Shown: positions 22,772-34,551, counted from the first letter of the stretch. The stretch is DNA of 64,000 bases from Raffaelea ambrosiae (GCA_002778195.1 PCDI01000001.1:4365869-4429868), one strand, 5' to 3'. Notes: generated by a model from the letters alone, not told the origin. Program-made: numbers and translations.

Positions 22772-23391
22772 TCCAGGTGGGCAGTCATCGCACAAGAATC
22801 ATAGTTTGGGGGGGGGCTCAACAAATTCCCCTTTTTAGTGACGCTTAGTTTGTGCAGTGGATCAAACCGCATTTGGGTTGCGCAGATTTCTGGGCAACTT
22901 CTTCCACGCAATTCTTACTTGGTGTTTTCTACGCTTACTATGTACTTCATGCAGAGAAGACACCGGGTCCCCCCTCAAACCATATACTCTAGTAAGCCCC
23001 CAAGTGTCATGGTCCTGCTTCCCAGCCACTGGGCTGCCGTTCCCATCATGGTCAATTCATTGCGTTATCACGCAAGGTGGAGACGTTCATGGCCATGCAA
23101 GCCAGTCAGTAGCTAATCACATTGATAGCTTGGGGGGGGGGGGTTTCCCGATTATCCGCATTGGGCTTGCTTCCGACCGACGCCCACCCGCGGATCCTGC
23201 ACCGTCCAATTGGTATAAAGCATTGGCAGCTGCTAGCTAGGGAACGGAACTGGGGCTACCCAAGACTCGACAGGCTGCTTTCCAATCTCAACGCGTCCCC
23301 ATCCCTCGGCAATTGCCCCTCCTTTCTCCGTTTTGCCCAATTCCCACCTGCTCGGTACGCTGTACATCACCACTCGACCAACACACACACC
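22772..23391. other. Intergenic with poly-G tracts
   Basis: 620 bp upstream of the dienelactone hydrolase. Contains runs of 9 G at 22808-22816 and 12 G at 23132-23143. No gene seen. Confidence 0.6.
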
Positions 23392-24372
23392 ATGGCCTCC
23401 AACGCACCGGGCGAATGCTGCATTCGCGGCATCAAGCACGACGGCACCCCTGTGGGCACCATTGAGAAGATTGGCGGCAGTGAGTGACTGGCTGCCCGTG
23501 TCTTTGCCGTTCTTGTCCTGCCTCGGGTATCATGTTTGGGGGGGGGGGGGTTGCATGAGCTGACTCAGATGGCCGCGCAACAAAAACAGTCGACGTCTAT
23601 GTCTCGCCGAGCCCCGATAAGTCGACGGATAAGGCCATCTTGTTCTTCACCGACATCTTTGGCATCCAGCAGAATGCCCAGATCCTCGCCGACGATTTCG
23701 CCAAGAAGGGCTACCTGGTCGTGGTCCCGGACCTGTTCGACAACGACCCGGTCCCGCTCGAGCTCTTCACCGGCGGGTCTTTTGACCTCCCCGCATGGCT
23801 GCAGAAGCACCCGGGGGATGTGGTGCACGCCAAGGGCGACATCGCCATCAAGTATCTCAAGGAGGAGCTCAAAGTGAAGAAGCTGGCCAGCGTCGGCTAC
23901 TGCTTTGGTGCGAAAGTGAGTGGTCGATCCATGCACAACGAAAGAAGAGACGAGACGGGAGGCTAAACACATTTCTCCCCTCCCCAGTATGTTGTTCAGA
24001 ACCTCAAGGCCGGCATTCTCGATGTTGGGTACGTCGCCCATCCATCCTTTGTCACCAAGGAGGAGCTGGGCGCCATCACCCAGCCTCTGTCCATCGCCGC
24101 GGCTGGTAAGTCGACAGCACACGTGTGCCCCTTGGCCGCACGCGAGAAGGACGTCGCTGACACAACTAGAAACCGACGAAATCTTCACCAAGGACCTGCG
24201 CTACGAGTCTGAAAAGATCCTTGCCGACCTGGGCGTCCCCTACCAGATCACTCTTTACGGCGCCGTGGAGCACGGCTTTGCCGTCCGTGGCGATCTCAGC
24301 ATCAAGAAGATCCAGTTTGCCACAGACCAGGCATTTGCACAGGCCATCAACTGGTTCGACTACTGGTTGTAA
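23392..24372 (+). CDS. Dienelactone hydrolase family protein
   Basis: A cytosolic alpha/beta-hydrolase of the DLH family. True DLHs open dienelactones in aromatic-compound breakdown; many fungal members have unknown substrates. Four exons (23392-23479, 23590-23915, 23988-24105, 24170-24372) give 244 residues, the family norm. The triad is complete: Cys134 in GYCFGAK, Asp180 in ETDEIF and His212 in VEHGFAVRG. The first intron carries a 13-nt G run. The N-terminal CCIRGIKHDGTPVG segment is typical of fungal paralogues. The start codon is in a good A-rich context. No aromatic-degradation neighbours are seen, so a pathway cannot be assigned. Confidence 0.92.
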
Positions 24373-24986
24373 GAACACTCCGGGTCCTTTCTTGTCGGCG
24401 AATAGCTGCACTAGACAGTCGCCAGCGAATGAAACATTATACAGAAGTGTTGCAAACCAATTCAATTGCATAACATGCAAGCCATCTAGCCCACAAAGTT
24501 CTCCAAGAGGCTCAGCCCAAGGTATCCCATTTTGTGCCACCAAAGTCTTGATAGAAGATATTCATAGCAGCCACTCGGTCAAATGCTGCTGCATTGCTTG
24601 GTTAGCACAAACTCATAATTGATGCATCTTGCCTGCGCTGTTTCCCCAACCGTGCCACGGATGTCGTCTGTTGTAACCCCCCAACTTTACTGGCTCTGCA
24701 TGCACACGTGACTTCACTGCTGGCAGAGCATATCTGCTCAATGGGACAACAGACTCACATCCAATCGGAATCACGGTCCTGATGAATGTTGTGGTTGGCA
24801 TGAGAAGTCGTGCGTCAGCCATCGCCAATCAGAAGAGCTCGACTGCGGTAACAAAAACCACGTCGTCCTCACGTTGGGCACCGATAAGGCACCATCCAAC
24901 TTGTCGAAGACCACGCACAAATTCCACGATCATTACAAAACGGGTTGAGCAACGAACACTGACGATTATCTGCCCCTATTGCCATC
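24373..24986. other. Intergenic, no gene seen
   Basis: 614 bp between the dienelactone hydrolase and a small hypothetical gene; presumably the 3' UTR of one and the promoter of the other. Confidence 0.5.
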
Positions 24987-25569
24987 ATGCCGGTCACTGC
25001 AAAGATAGTGGGCCCTAGTGGGAGTGAAGTTTGGAGCTCCTTTGACCCAAACGACTTGAGAGCAGCAAGAGAAGCTGTGAAGAAGGAGGTACGCTGTTGA
25101 TTCGTGACTTGACACTGGTATAGTAGACGGTATAGCGTGTCTAATAAGCACTCAGTTCCGACGCTCGGAGCCGGCCCATGACATCCATTACATCCAGACC
25201 GCAACGAAGCGCATGCCGCCTAATGTGCTGGAAACCAAATTCAGTTTACATTGTTTTCGCGATTGTCTGGTATTTTTGCTGCGTGGCGCCATTTTCATAG
25301 ATGGGCAAGGGGCTTTCGCTACACCAGGCTACGCATATGCTGTCAAGGACGAGGAATGGATAGGCCTGGGCGGACAAACTACCATACTGGTCATGGAGCA
25401 GGGAGAGATGAAGGGGATTTGTGCTATGAAAACAAAAGAAGCTCAAGCTGAAATTCTGGCATATCAAGAAGCTGCAGAGAAAGGGCAAAACAGGTGGTGG
25501 AAGAAGGCCTTGGGTAATCCACGCCACGAAGAGCCAAAAGCACATCAAGCTCAATGTCCGACGCAGTAG
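24987..25569 (+). CDS. Hypothetical small protein (three exons)
   Basis: I do not recognise the family. A plausible model has exons 24987-25088, 25156-25243 and 25301-25569, giving 152 residues. The first intron has a clear GTACGC donor, branch-like CTAAT and CAG acceptor. The second (57 nt, T-rich, GTTTAC to TAG) is in frame; without it a hydrophobic 19-residue stretch would be inserted. The protein begins MPVTAKIVGPSG, has a charged N-terminal half, a Gly-rich middle (FATPGYAYAV, IGLGGQTT) and a Lys/Gln-rich C-terminus. There is no signal peptide and, with the intron removed, no membrane segment. It lies between a hydrolase and a ferric reductase with no evident link to either. Regular phases argue it is real, but it could be an old gene fragment. 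Confidence 0.5.
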
Positions 25570-26450
25570 GCGTCAGTTATAGGATAGTGGCTGTGTTGTG
25601 GTAGTCGGTGGCGCGAGGAAATTGTTTTCTCGAGTAGTGTTGGGCCTGACTAGACACCGGTGACGATATGCGCGACTTGCACACGGACAGCTTTCGGAGG
25701 ACAGGAGTTTCGTCTTGGTTGATCGCAGAACTAGGTCGTGAACTTCATTTCGATATGGCCCCGAGGAGACCGGGCTGGTATAGCCCAGCGAATTAAGTTA
25801 AGGCGAAACCCATTTCGCAGATATGCTACTCCCGTTCATTAATACGGTATGCGACACCGACAGGCAAGACAGATGCCCACGCCCACCTTCGCCTTAGAAC
25901 AACACAAGAGCCACGCTCTGTGGGATTTACGAATTGCGAGGTTCTCTGTTGTTATTCATGCTAGCAGCGTGGCTTGAAAAGTGCACTGCCCGTATCCTTT
26001 ATATCGGTACCTGGTACCATGTACCACTGCGCATTTTCAGGACAAAACAAGTACTCTGTGTGCCTGCATCCTGCCGACAGGGGTAAGAACCATGGTCCTC
26101 TCGCGCTGTGAGAGAAATCCAACGGCCCACCTGTGTTTCTCGATTGTCTGCTAGGTCTGCTAGTGCCTGAATTTTACCAATCCCGATTGTGTCCGTGCCG
26201 GTTGGGTCGATGAAAAGTAGCCAAGATTAAGTGGAGCTGAATGCCAATTCAACTCTACGATTTAATAGGGTCAGCGTGGAACAGCTCCTTTATCTGATGA
26301 AACTTATCAGATCGAGATGTGGGGACTTCGTACCCAGGAGTCCACGCGGCCCTTGTTGACTTGGTCGACCGGACTGTCTTGTCGATCTTCTGGTTTCGAT
26401 CCTCTCTCTCTTCTTCCACGCATCGCTGTGCCTCGCCGTCGGCCGAAAAG
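25570..26450. other. Intergenic upstream of the ferric reductase
   Basis: 880 bp without a supported gene. It should hold the ferric reductase promoter. I did not find a convincing pair of HGATAR iron-repressor sites. Confidence 0.5.
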
Positions 26451-28317
26451 ATGACAGCGGGGAAGCCCCCCAGCGTAAAGCAGCTCAAGAACCAGAAGGC
26501 CCTGAAAATATATGCAGCTGTGCTCTGCGGCTTTATTGTAGCCGTGGTGGCTGCTCGCCGATTGCGGACCATCTGCAACAAAGCTCTGTCTGCCCAGTCG
26601 ACGGGCAAATTCCAAGACTCGGCCTGCCGGGCCATTCTGCTGTTGTTTCGGTACGTTTTGCGTCCCCAGAGCGCGGATGGGCTGTCACCCACTGACTTTG
26701 TGTTCTTTCTCGTGCAGAAATTTGGAGAGGCGGACGACATGGACATGGCTGGACCGACCCCCTTTTGGACTCGTCTCCGTGTTCGGCCTGTTTCTCGCGG
26801 CCAATGCCGTCCTGTGCTTCAATGTCATTGCCGGGCGGCAGATGAATTTCCTGGCCTCTAGATTTGGATGGTAAGAGGGAATTCTGCTCGCTGTTCGTTG
26901 CGTCTGTCTCTGTGCCCGTCTCGGCTAATCGTGTAGGATGGCAACGGCCAACATGGCGCTCTGTGTCCTGTTCGCGCTGCGCTCATCGCCCATGGTCTTT
27001 CTCAAGACGGTGTCGCACGCCCAGCTCAACCGACTGCACATCGTCATGGGCTACTTTGCTGCCTGTCTGGCCATTCTTCATGCCATCTTCTACTCTGTGT
27101 ATTTCATCCGCGGCGGCCGATGGGAGACCCTGATCGAGACAACAAATCTCGAGGGCATGGCGGCGGCTGTGGCCATGACCGTCCTGTTGCTGGGCTATTT
27201 GCGCCACAAGAACTACGAGGCATTCTACATCAGTCACATTGCCGGCTTCGTGGCAGTCGTTGTCCTGACGGGCCTCCACAGACCCGACTGGGCGAAAAAG
27301 CTGCCCGTGGTCATGTCGTTCATTGCCGTGATGTGGCTGCTGGATCGCATGGTTCGTGCAGTCGGGGTGGTGCGCAACATGGTCAACAACGAAGTGGCCA
27401 TCTATCCACTGCCGGACGACGGAGCGCGGCTGCTGCTCAAAAGGCCCGGCGCCGGAGCCGCCTTGCCGGGGACGTATTGCTACCTCTGGATCCCCAGCAT
27501 CAGCATCTACCAAAGCCACCCATTCACAATCGTCAGCAACGGGCCCCGTGGCCTGGAGCTCGTCGTCAAGCCTCGCCAGGGATTCACCAGGACCCTGTGC
27601 GACGCTGCAGCGCAGCAGCCTGGCTCCGTTCGGTGGGCGTCAATGCAGGGCCCCTACGACTCGCTCCCGGACACGACTGCATACGAAAAGGTGCTGCTCG
27701 TTGCTGGCGGCAGTGGAGCGGCACTCACGTTTGGCATTGTCAACCGCATCTTGAACCACTCCCATTATGCAGGGGAGCCGTCCATCGACTTCGTATGGGC
27801 TGTGCGGCACGCAGGTATGTGACGACATAGTACACATGCTTTGAGGGAGGAGCTACTGACAACGTCTTTCTCGTCGTGTTTGACAGACCAGCTGGGCTGG
27901 TTCCGAGAGCATCTGGACATTGCAGCGGCCGAGCCAAGCATCAATGTGCGCGTGTACGTGACCGAGGACGGCGCTCCGGATGTGGATGGTTCTGTCGTAG
28001 CTGGCTGGGACAAAACACAGCAAGGCAGCCCGCCTTGCGCCTTTGCGGATACCCCAGAGACCGGCGAACGACAGGGGCTGCTTAGTAGGTCTCCCTGCCA
28101 TACGATGAACTATGGAGGGACCTGTGAGTACAGGAAAGTGGAGATCGACGAGGTTCTCCTGGAGTCCATGCGGGGAATGGCGTGCGAGGAGAAAGTCCTG
28201 ATGGTGGTTTGCGGGCCGACCTCCATGATGGCGGCGCTGCGAGACGCGGTTGAAACATACCAGGAAAAGCATGGCAACTCTAGCATAGATCTGTTTTGTG
28301 AGGCATTTAGCAATTGA
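26451..28317 (+). CDS. Ferric reductase-like transmembrane oxidoreductase (FRE family)
   Basis: Such proteins pass electrons from NADPH via FAD and two hemes to Fe(III) or Cu(II) outside the cell. Four exons (26451-26650, 26718-26870, 26937-27814, 27887-28317) give 553 residues. The ferric-reductase transmembrane domain covers about residues 60-290. The heme-ligand His pairs are spaced as expected: HIVMGYFAACLAILH and HIAGFVAVVVLTGLH. The FAD site is HPFTIVS, the NAD(P)H site GGSGAAL, and the C-terminal CGPTSMM motif is present. The C-terminal half carries a Cys- and Gly-containing insert before that motif. It is shorter than yeast Fre1 (686) and lacks a long extracellular N-terminus, which suggests an internal-membrane or divergent member. 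An in-frame Met at 26319 would extend the N-terminus by 44 residues with no added feature. Confidence 0.9.
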
Positions 28318-28767
28318 CCGTTTGGCAAGGTGACCAACACCACGATTTCGCCGAGAAGCGCCAGATGGACAGCTCACGATAAGGTGGCGTTTCGTGATGA
28401 TCACAGCCTTTGCTTACCCGGTCACGTTGCATCGACGATCCGGCACCGTGTTAGACGACGCCCATACAACATGGAGCTCGACAACAAAGACGCCTACAGA
28501 AAGACGTCTCTGCACGTTGGCTTCTGGACCTGCTCTTTATGGGCAAGTCAGAGGATAAGTAAGCCGCATGGCGGGGAATTTGGGCTGAATGCCAAGAGCA
28601 AGAACGCCCAATCGCGAGGCGGTGCAGACGAGCTGAGGGACAGCAGGACGGCTTTGCAATTTCTTCAGTTGGATTCGCTCCACTTGCAAACGCTTTCCAC
28701 GCAGTACAGCCCGGACAGCTGGACGCGTTGCCTTTCCACGCCGCTCACAGACACAACATTCACAAAC
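28318..28767. other. Intergenic/5' leader of the CxxC-module gene
   Basis: 450 bp. The reading frame of the next gene is open upstream to 28330, but this part lacks the Pro/Gln composition and begins without a good start, so it is treated as promoter and leader. Confidence 0.5.
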
Positions 28768-31700
28768 ATGTCTGGCAATCCATACGGCTCTCCCCCGTCG
28801 GGCTCTGGGGCCTATGGGAGTGGTCAGCCTCAATATCAACCGCCATATCAGCCTCCATATGCGTCCCATGGGCAACCGCCTCAGCAGCCATATTTCCCCC
28901 CACCGCCGGGAGCGCCTCCAGCACCAGTACCCCAACCCATACCTCCTCCGCCGCCCCCCCTGTCTCCCCTGCCTCGCCCGGGTGCTTTCGGTCCTGGCAC
29001 CGCTCCGCCACTGCCGCCGCGCCCTGCTGGAGTGTCGCGCATTGCGGTGAACTCGGCGCTCAACTTTCCACCTCCCCCGAAAAAGATGCCCGGGCCCCCG
29101 GCTCTCCCCCCACGGCCGGAGAACAACAGCCAGCCGTATGGCCAGCCGTATGGCCAGCCGTATGGCCAGCCGTATGGCCAACCATATACGCAGCCGGATT
29201 ACAGACAGCCTGCACATGCACAGCCAAACAACCAGCCAAGTGGTCCACCATATGGACAGCATGGACAGCAATGCGGACAACCGCAAGGACAGCCGCAGAA
29301 CCACCACCATGGCGAAAGCAGCCAGCGACCAGAGCAGCCAGTACAACCAGTTCGACCACCTGCAATGTACAATCAGTTGCCCCCACAACTGCCCCCTGCG
29401 TTTCATTCGACGCAACAGCAGCCCAGCCCGCAAACTTCCATGCCACCACCACAGCAACCTCTGCATCAGCCTCCACAGCAGCCGGCGCAGCAATCCCAGA
29501 GTAGTCCATACCTACCGCCAGGCCAGTCTACCGGACACGCCTACCCAGACAGCTCACAAACGCCGTGGCAGCTACCACCGCCTCCCCCATATACACCCGT
29601 ACCAAGTGTGTACGGAGAGCCGGCCAGGCCAGGAAGTGTGGCTCACGGAAAAGGACCTACGGCCCAGGAACAATTCACAATAAAAAACGAGTCTTCGGGT
29701 GTTGGCCCGGGTTCGTCTTCATCTCCTCCACCACCGCCACCACCGCCGCCACCAATGCCCCCGCAGATTCAAACTATTTCCGTGGCGCCCTCCACAGCAG
29801 GCGCGGCCCATAGGGATGCAGAATCACGGCCGTCACCATCACCGCTTCCAGGGCCACCGGATTTAGGGTTGCCACCAATGATTGACGTTTCTGCTCTTTC
29901 CGCCCAGCCAGTGGTGTCGACTGCCGTTTCCGGTCAGCCGAGTCCAGCAAGTCTGCCAAGTCAAGGCCACGTTCCACAGACCTCTTCGGCTTCCCGGCAT
30001 GGCCAGGACCCTACTATGGATGCCGTCCACAATCTCCACGAGCAACTGGCCGATATGAGTCTCAGACGAGAAGACGGGGCAGCTGACACAAACGTCCTGC
30101 CCCCTGTAATCAACCCGCCCCTTCAAGCAACCGCACCGATTCCTCCTGCTGCTGCCCCCGCCGCCCCCCCTACTGCCTCCGGGTTTCCTCGAGCTTCTGC
30201 GAAAACGGCATCGACGGCGATGGATCCGTGCGCTGTTCATGAGTCGGGCATCCGCCCCACGCGTTTTTGCGTCCACGCGCCTCTTGACCGCGTCCAGGAC
30301 CACGTGCAGTATTTCGCCCACACGGCGGCACCGGGCTACTCCGTGTGTTCGTACTGCTATGTCCAGCACGTCTGGCCGTCTCCGTTCCGGGACGCCTACC
30401 GCCCGCTTCCCAAAGACGACAACAAGCGACGGGCCCGTCGCTGCCGGTTCTCCGCGCCGCGCGTCGCGGACAGCTTGTGGCCGGCCGCGCTGGCCAGCGG
30501 CAGCGACCAGGCCCTGGTGGCCTTCTTTCGGGAGCGCCTGGCCGTGGCCGAGTGCAAAGGTGCGGCGGGCTGCCAAGCGAGCGACAACGTCGGCCTGCTG
30601 TGGTGGACGCCGCGCAACCATGCCGTGCCGGGCCTGGTGGCCTGCGCCGCGTGCTATGCCGACGTGGTCCAGGCCTGGCCGGCGGTGGCGGCCCAGTTTG
30701 AGCCCATCGCCATGCCCCACGCCGACGAGACGTGGGCCTGCGACCTGGCGGTCCTGTACATCAAGCGCATGCTGGCGCGTCTCGGTCGCGGCGAGGGGGG
30801 CGTCGACTGGGGCGCCTTTGTGCAGGCGGCCCAGACGCGCCTGGCCCAGCCCGCCTGCGGCGGGAACCAGGTGACGCTGGCCCGGGACTGGTTCACGCCC
30901 CGGGACGGCCCCTACGACCTGACCATGTGCAGCGCCTGCTTCCACGACCACGTGGGCGGCACGGGCCAGGAGCCGCTGTGGGAGCGGAACGCGCGCCAGC
31001 TCATCCCGGCGGCCCCGCGCGGCCGCGCGTCGGAGCAGGGCCGCCGCTGTGTCTGCGTGGGGGGCCCCGGTGTCGCGTTTGGCGTCTGGCTCGCGCTGGC
31101 CGCGGGCGCCGAAACGGGCGAGTGGCACCGGTTCTGGCGCGCGCTCGACCGCGGCCGGCGGGCCGGCCGGCTGCCCGCGTGCGCGGCGGCCGGCACGACC
31201 GGCAGCACGTGGTACACGTTTCCGTCGCAGCCGGCCGAGTTCGGGGTGTGCGGCCGGTGTTTCGTCGAGCTGATGGAGCCGTTTGACGTGGACCGCTTCT
31301 TTGTGCCGCGGCCGGTCGACCCGGCCACCACGCTGCTGTGCTCGTTCCACCCGTCCGCGCGCCACTTTGCGGCCCTGGCCGACCGCTACAACGTGCTCGT
31401 CTTCACAGGCGACCCCACGCCGCTGCGCGCCTATGCCGACGCCTTTGCCGCGGCCGCCCCGTGCCGGCGCGACGAGGACGCCGCCCAGGGCACCTGGTAC
31501 GGCTGGGACGACTGCCCCGTGTGCCCGGCGTGCTACGGCGACGTGGTCCAGGGCTCGGTCCTCGACACGGGGCCGGCCAGCCAGCCCCGGTGCCGCGCGC
31601 GGGCCACCGTCTGCGCCCTGTACAGCCCGCGCATGCGGGGCCTGTTTCGCGAGGCCTGCGCGGCCGGCACGGCGGATGCGCTGCGGGCCGCCGCCCGCGA

Positions 31701-31998
31701 ACGCGAGGCGGTCTACTGGGAGACCGTGCCCACCTGTCGCCGCATCGTGACGGAGCAGAAGTTCCGTGCCGCCCAGGCGCACATGCTGGGCGTCCAGGGG
31801 TCGTTCTACATGAACATGGGCGGGATGCAGGCGGCGGTGATGCCGTCGGCGTACATCTACAACGGGCGGTACGACAATCTGCACCAGGTGGATGGCGCGC
31901 GGTACAATGCACAGGCGTCGGCCATGGCAGGCACTGTAGGCGGCAGTCCCACGGTGATCGTTGGACAGCTGGAACGGCGCTGGCGGGCGGTGGAGTGA
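28768..31998 (+). CDS. Pro/Gln-rich protein with five CxxC[Y/F] cysteine modules (paralogue A)
   Basis: No known enzyme family is recognised. Intronless, 1076 residues. Residues 1 to about 485 are Pro/Gln/Ser-rich and disordered, with a perfect PYGQ repeat and long proline runs, likely a protein-interaction or condensing tail. Residues about 490-960 hold five modules of roughly 90-110 residues. Each ends in a hydrophobic residue plus C-x2-C-[YF], read in order as VCSYCY (Cys527), ACAACY, MCSACF, VCGRCF and VCPACY (Cys919). Most are preceded by a WY or WW motif and an extra Cys, and modules are linked by helical segments. The spacing fits structural zinc sites. The C-terminus (about 960-1076) is Gly/Met/Tyr-rich and ends RRWRAVE. 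The neighbouring convergent gene encodes a paralogue with the same five modules in the same order. No signal peptide or membrane helix is seen. The start is chosen at MSGNPYG because the paralogue also starts MSG. Confidence 0.75.
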   Translation: MSGNPYGSPPSGSGAYGSGQPQYQPPYQPPYASHGQPPQQPYFPPPPGAPPAPVPQPIPPPPPPLSPLPRPGAFGPGTAPPLPPRPAGVSRIAVNSALNFPPPPKKMPGPPALPPRPENNSQPYGQPYGQPYGQPYGQPYTQPDYRQPAHAQPNNQPSGPPYGQHGQQCGQPQGQPQNHHHGESSQRPEQPVQPVRPPAMYNQLPPQLPPAFHSTQQQPSPQTSMPPPQQPLHQPPQQPAQQSQSSPYLPPGQSTGHAYPDSSQTPWQLPPPPPYTPVPSVYGEPARPGSVAHGKGPTAQEQFTIKNESSGVGPGSSSSPPPPPPPPPPMPPQIQTISVAPSTAGAAHRDAESRPSPSPLPGPPDLGLPPMIDVSALSAQPVVSTAVSGQPSPASLPSQGHVPQTSSASRHGQDPTMDAVHNLHEQLADMSLRREDGAADTNVLPPVINPPLQATAPIPPAAAPAAPPTASGFPRASAKTASTAMDPCAVHESGIRPTRFCVHAPLDRVQDHVQYFAHTAAPGYSVCSYCYVQHVWPSPFRDAYRPLPKDDNKRRARRCRFSAPRVADSLWPAALASGSDQALVAFFRERLAVAECKGAAGCQASDNVGLLWWTPRNHAVPGLVACAACYADVVQAWPAVAAQFEPIAMPHADETWACDLAVLYIKRMLARLGRGEGGVDWGAFVQAAQTRLAQPACGGNQVTLARDWFTPRDGPYDLTMCSACFHDHVGGTGQEPLWERNARQLIPAAPRGRASEQGRRCVCVGGPGVAFGVWLALAAGAETGEWHRFWRALDRGRRAGRLPACAAAGTTGSTWYTFPSQPAEFGVCGRCFVELMEPFDVDRFFVPRPVDPATTLLCSFHPSARHFAALADRYNVLVFTGDPTPLRAYADAFAAAAPCRRDEDAAQGTWYGWDDCPVCPACYGDVVQGSVLDTGPASQPRCRARATVCALYSPRMRGLFREACAAGTADALRAAAREREAVYWETVPTCRRIVTEQKFRAAQAHMLGVQGSFYMNMGGMQAAVMPSAYIYNGRYDNLHQVDGARYNAQASAMAGTVGGSPTVIVGQLERRWRAVE
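29131..29178 (+). repeat. 12-bp coding tandem repeat x4 (QPYG)
   Basis: Four identical CAGCCGTATGGC units inside the Pro/Gln-rich N-terminal region, followed by decayed copies. Exact DNA identity points to recent slippage. Confidence 0.9.
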
Positions 31999-32386
31999 AC
32001 GGCTGGGGTACTGCATGTATTGCATTTCGTATATTTTTTTCCCCAAAATGTAGAGAAAACACCATGAGGTGTGGGATGGTTGCTATCTATGAATGGGTGG
32101 GGTGTGAAAGAAGCGTAAGTGGCTGGCGTTGGTCAGGGCTTGAATACGTTGTCAAACCAGGTATGGTAGCATTGTAGACCACATCGTGAACAGGTCCGGC
32201 GTTTCCTATCGATGAAACCGTTCTCTGGCGGCTTGTTCTTGGCTTCCAGCGAGCATTCGAGACCGGCCTGCTTCCCTCATTTGCGAATACCAGGACATTC
32301 AAAGAAGAATAGCAGATAAATCAAGAGAAAACACTACTGAAAAATACAACTTTCTTTTCTCCCCATACAACACGCCAAAGCTCCTA
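31999..32386. other. Convergent spacer between the CxxC paralogues
   Basis: 388 bp separating the two stop codons. No gene and no obvious repeat that would explain an inverted duplication. Confidence 0.6.
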
Positions 32387-34516
32387 CTACTCCACGTCCC
32401 GCCACTGCTGCATCAACTGCCGCCGCTGCGCCTCGTACTGGGCCCCTTCCAGCGCGGCCTGGCCCTCGGCCGCGGCGGCCTGCTGGTCCATCGCGCCCGG
32501 GAGCGACTGCTCGTTGACAAAATACCCCGTCGTGCCCGCGCGGCCGACGTCGTACCCGTACAACCCCTGCACGTCGCCCTGGAACGTGGTCATGCTGGCC
32601 TGCAGGGCGTGCGCGTGCGCCCGGTTCCTGTCCAGCCGCGAGCGCGTCTGCATGGCGTCGAGCTGCGCTACCACGTGCTGGTAGACCTGGCGGCGGTGCT
32701 GCGCGTACGCCCGCAGGCTGGCCACGTCCATGGCCTGGAAACGCTGCCGCATGTTGGCCGAGTACAGGTCGCAGGCGAAGCCCGTCTGGGCGCGCTCGCC
32801 GCGCATCGCGAACTCGGCCTCCTTCTCGGCCGCCGCCGCAGCCACATGCTGGGGCCCGCCGCCCCGGACGGCCTCGACGTAGCACGCCTCGCAGATCCGC
32901 AGATCCGGCCAGCCCCACCAGCGGCGGCCGGTACCCTGGCTGCGGCTGTCGCGGGGACAGGGCTGGACGGTGGTGGGGACGGGGGGGTCTGTGGCGGCGC
33001 GGGCGGCCTGCTGGGCCACGAGGGGCTGCGGCGAGGCGCACAGGTAGGACGCGAGCAGGGCGTGGAAGACGGCGCCGAACCGGGGATGCTGCTGGTTCAA
33101 GAGGCAGAGCGGGGGGTCTGGATCGGGGGGCGACACGGTGCTCTTCTCGAACCACGCCTGCGCCTCCAACGCATACAGCATCGTCCCGTAGCAGGCGCCA
33201 CAGACGGCCACGTCGTGGGCCCCCCGCATCGTGTACCACGTGCCGTTTCGCACACCGTCGGCCCGGCACGGCGGCTGCTGGCTGCGGTGCGCCATGGCCT
33301 GCCAGAACAGGCCGTAGTCCTTCTTCTCCAGGGCCCGGTCGCACGGAAAGGCCACGTTGAGACAGCTGCCCAGCAGGCACGGGCCGGAGCCGGTCGGTCC
33401 ATCGGGCGAGCCGGCGGGCGGCGGCGCCTCCTGCCAGCTGCCTTGCTCCGGCCCGTTGTAGAAGTAGTCGCAGTAGCACGCGCCGCAGATGGTCAGTCCC
33501 TGGGGCGGCCTGGTCGACACGTACCAGCGCAGCCGGCGCGGGTCGCCGGTCTTGCTGCACTGCTGCATGTGGATGCGCGCCCGCAGGTGCGGCTGCAGCC
33601 CGGCCCAGTCCTGCCGGGGCCCGTAGAGCGCCGTCATGCGCCGGAGGTAGTGCGCGGACCCGTCGCAGCAGTAGTCGTGCCCGTCCGCGACGCCGGCCTG
33701 GCGCTGGAACCGGGCGCCGATGGCCGGCCACGCCGCCAGGTAGTCCTCGTAGCACGCCGGACAGATCGCGGCCTCGGGCAGGTCGGCGGCCGCGACGTAC
33801 ACGTCGCCGCCCCTTCGGGTGGCATGGCCGACACACGGCGCGATGGACGGCCGGCGCTGCATGTAGGCGATGGCGTCGCGGAGACCGGCGGCGGCCCCGG
33901 TGGAAGCAGCAGCGGCCGCCACCGCCGCCGGCCACAGCACGTCCCGCATCCGCGGCGTGCCAAACAGACAGCGGCGGGGCGGCGACGGCCCGTGATGGAC
34001 CCTGCGGAACGAAGCCCGGAAGGGCGAGTCGTACACGTGGTCCACGAAGCACCGGCTGCACACCAGGAAATCGGGCGCCGCCGGGTGCACGAACCAGTCC
34101 AGCTCGATGGCCATGGGCGACTCGATGCACTCCCGGATCGGCGCCGTGCCGCAGGGGTGTCTATGGCGTGTGCACGGCGTAGAAGCCGGCGCCGTAGCAT
34201 CTGGTGTCGGAGCTGGTGCCGAAGCTGCTGCTGCTGTATCGACATTGGGAGCTGGGCTGGTGGACCCCGCTGCTGCGACGGTTACCTGAAGCCGCAGGTG
34301 GGCCACCTCGCGTTCCGCTTCCCGGACCTGCTCCTCTTGCTGTTGTCTCAGTCTCTGGATTTCCTCTTGTGCTTGGCGGAGTTGCTCGTCGCGTTCTCGT
34401 TGGTAGTGCTGGAGGATGTCGTCGTATTCATGTCCACGCCCAGGCCGATGGCGAAAATTTGGTGGCGGGATGTCGACGCCTTGTTGCAGGGGATGCGGCG
34501 GTAGGCCTGGATAGTT

Positions 34517-34551
<35 letters not shown>

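Noticed and set aside
29863..34504. Long antisense frames opposite the CxxC genes (727 codons on the complement at 29863-32046; 631 codons at 32609-34504)
   Set aside because: They mirror GC-rich third positions of the real genes; composition is Arg/Gly/His/Pro-rich and no domain is seen, while the sense frames carry ordered CxxC modules.
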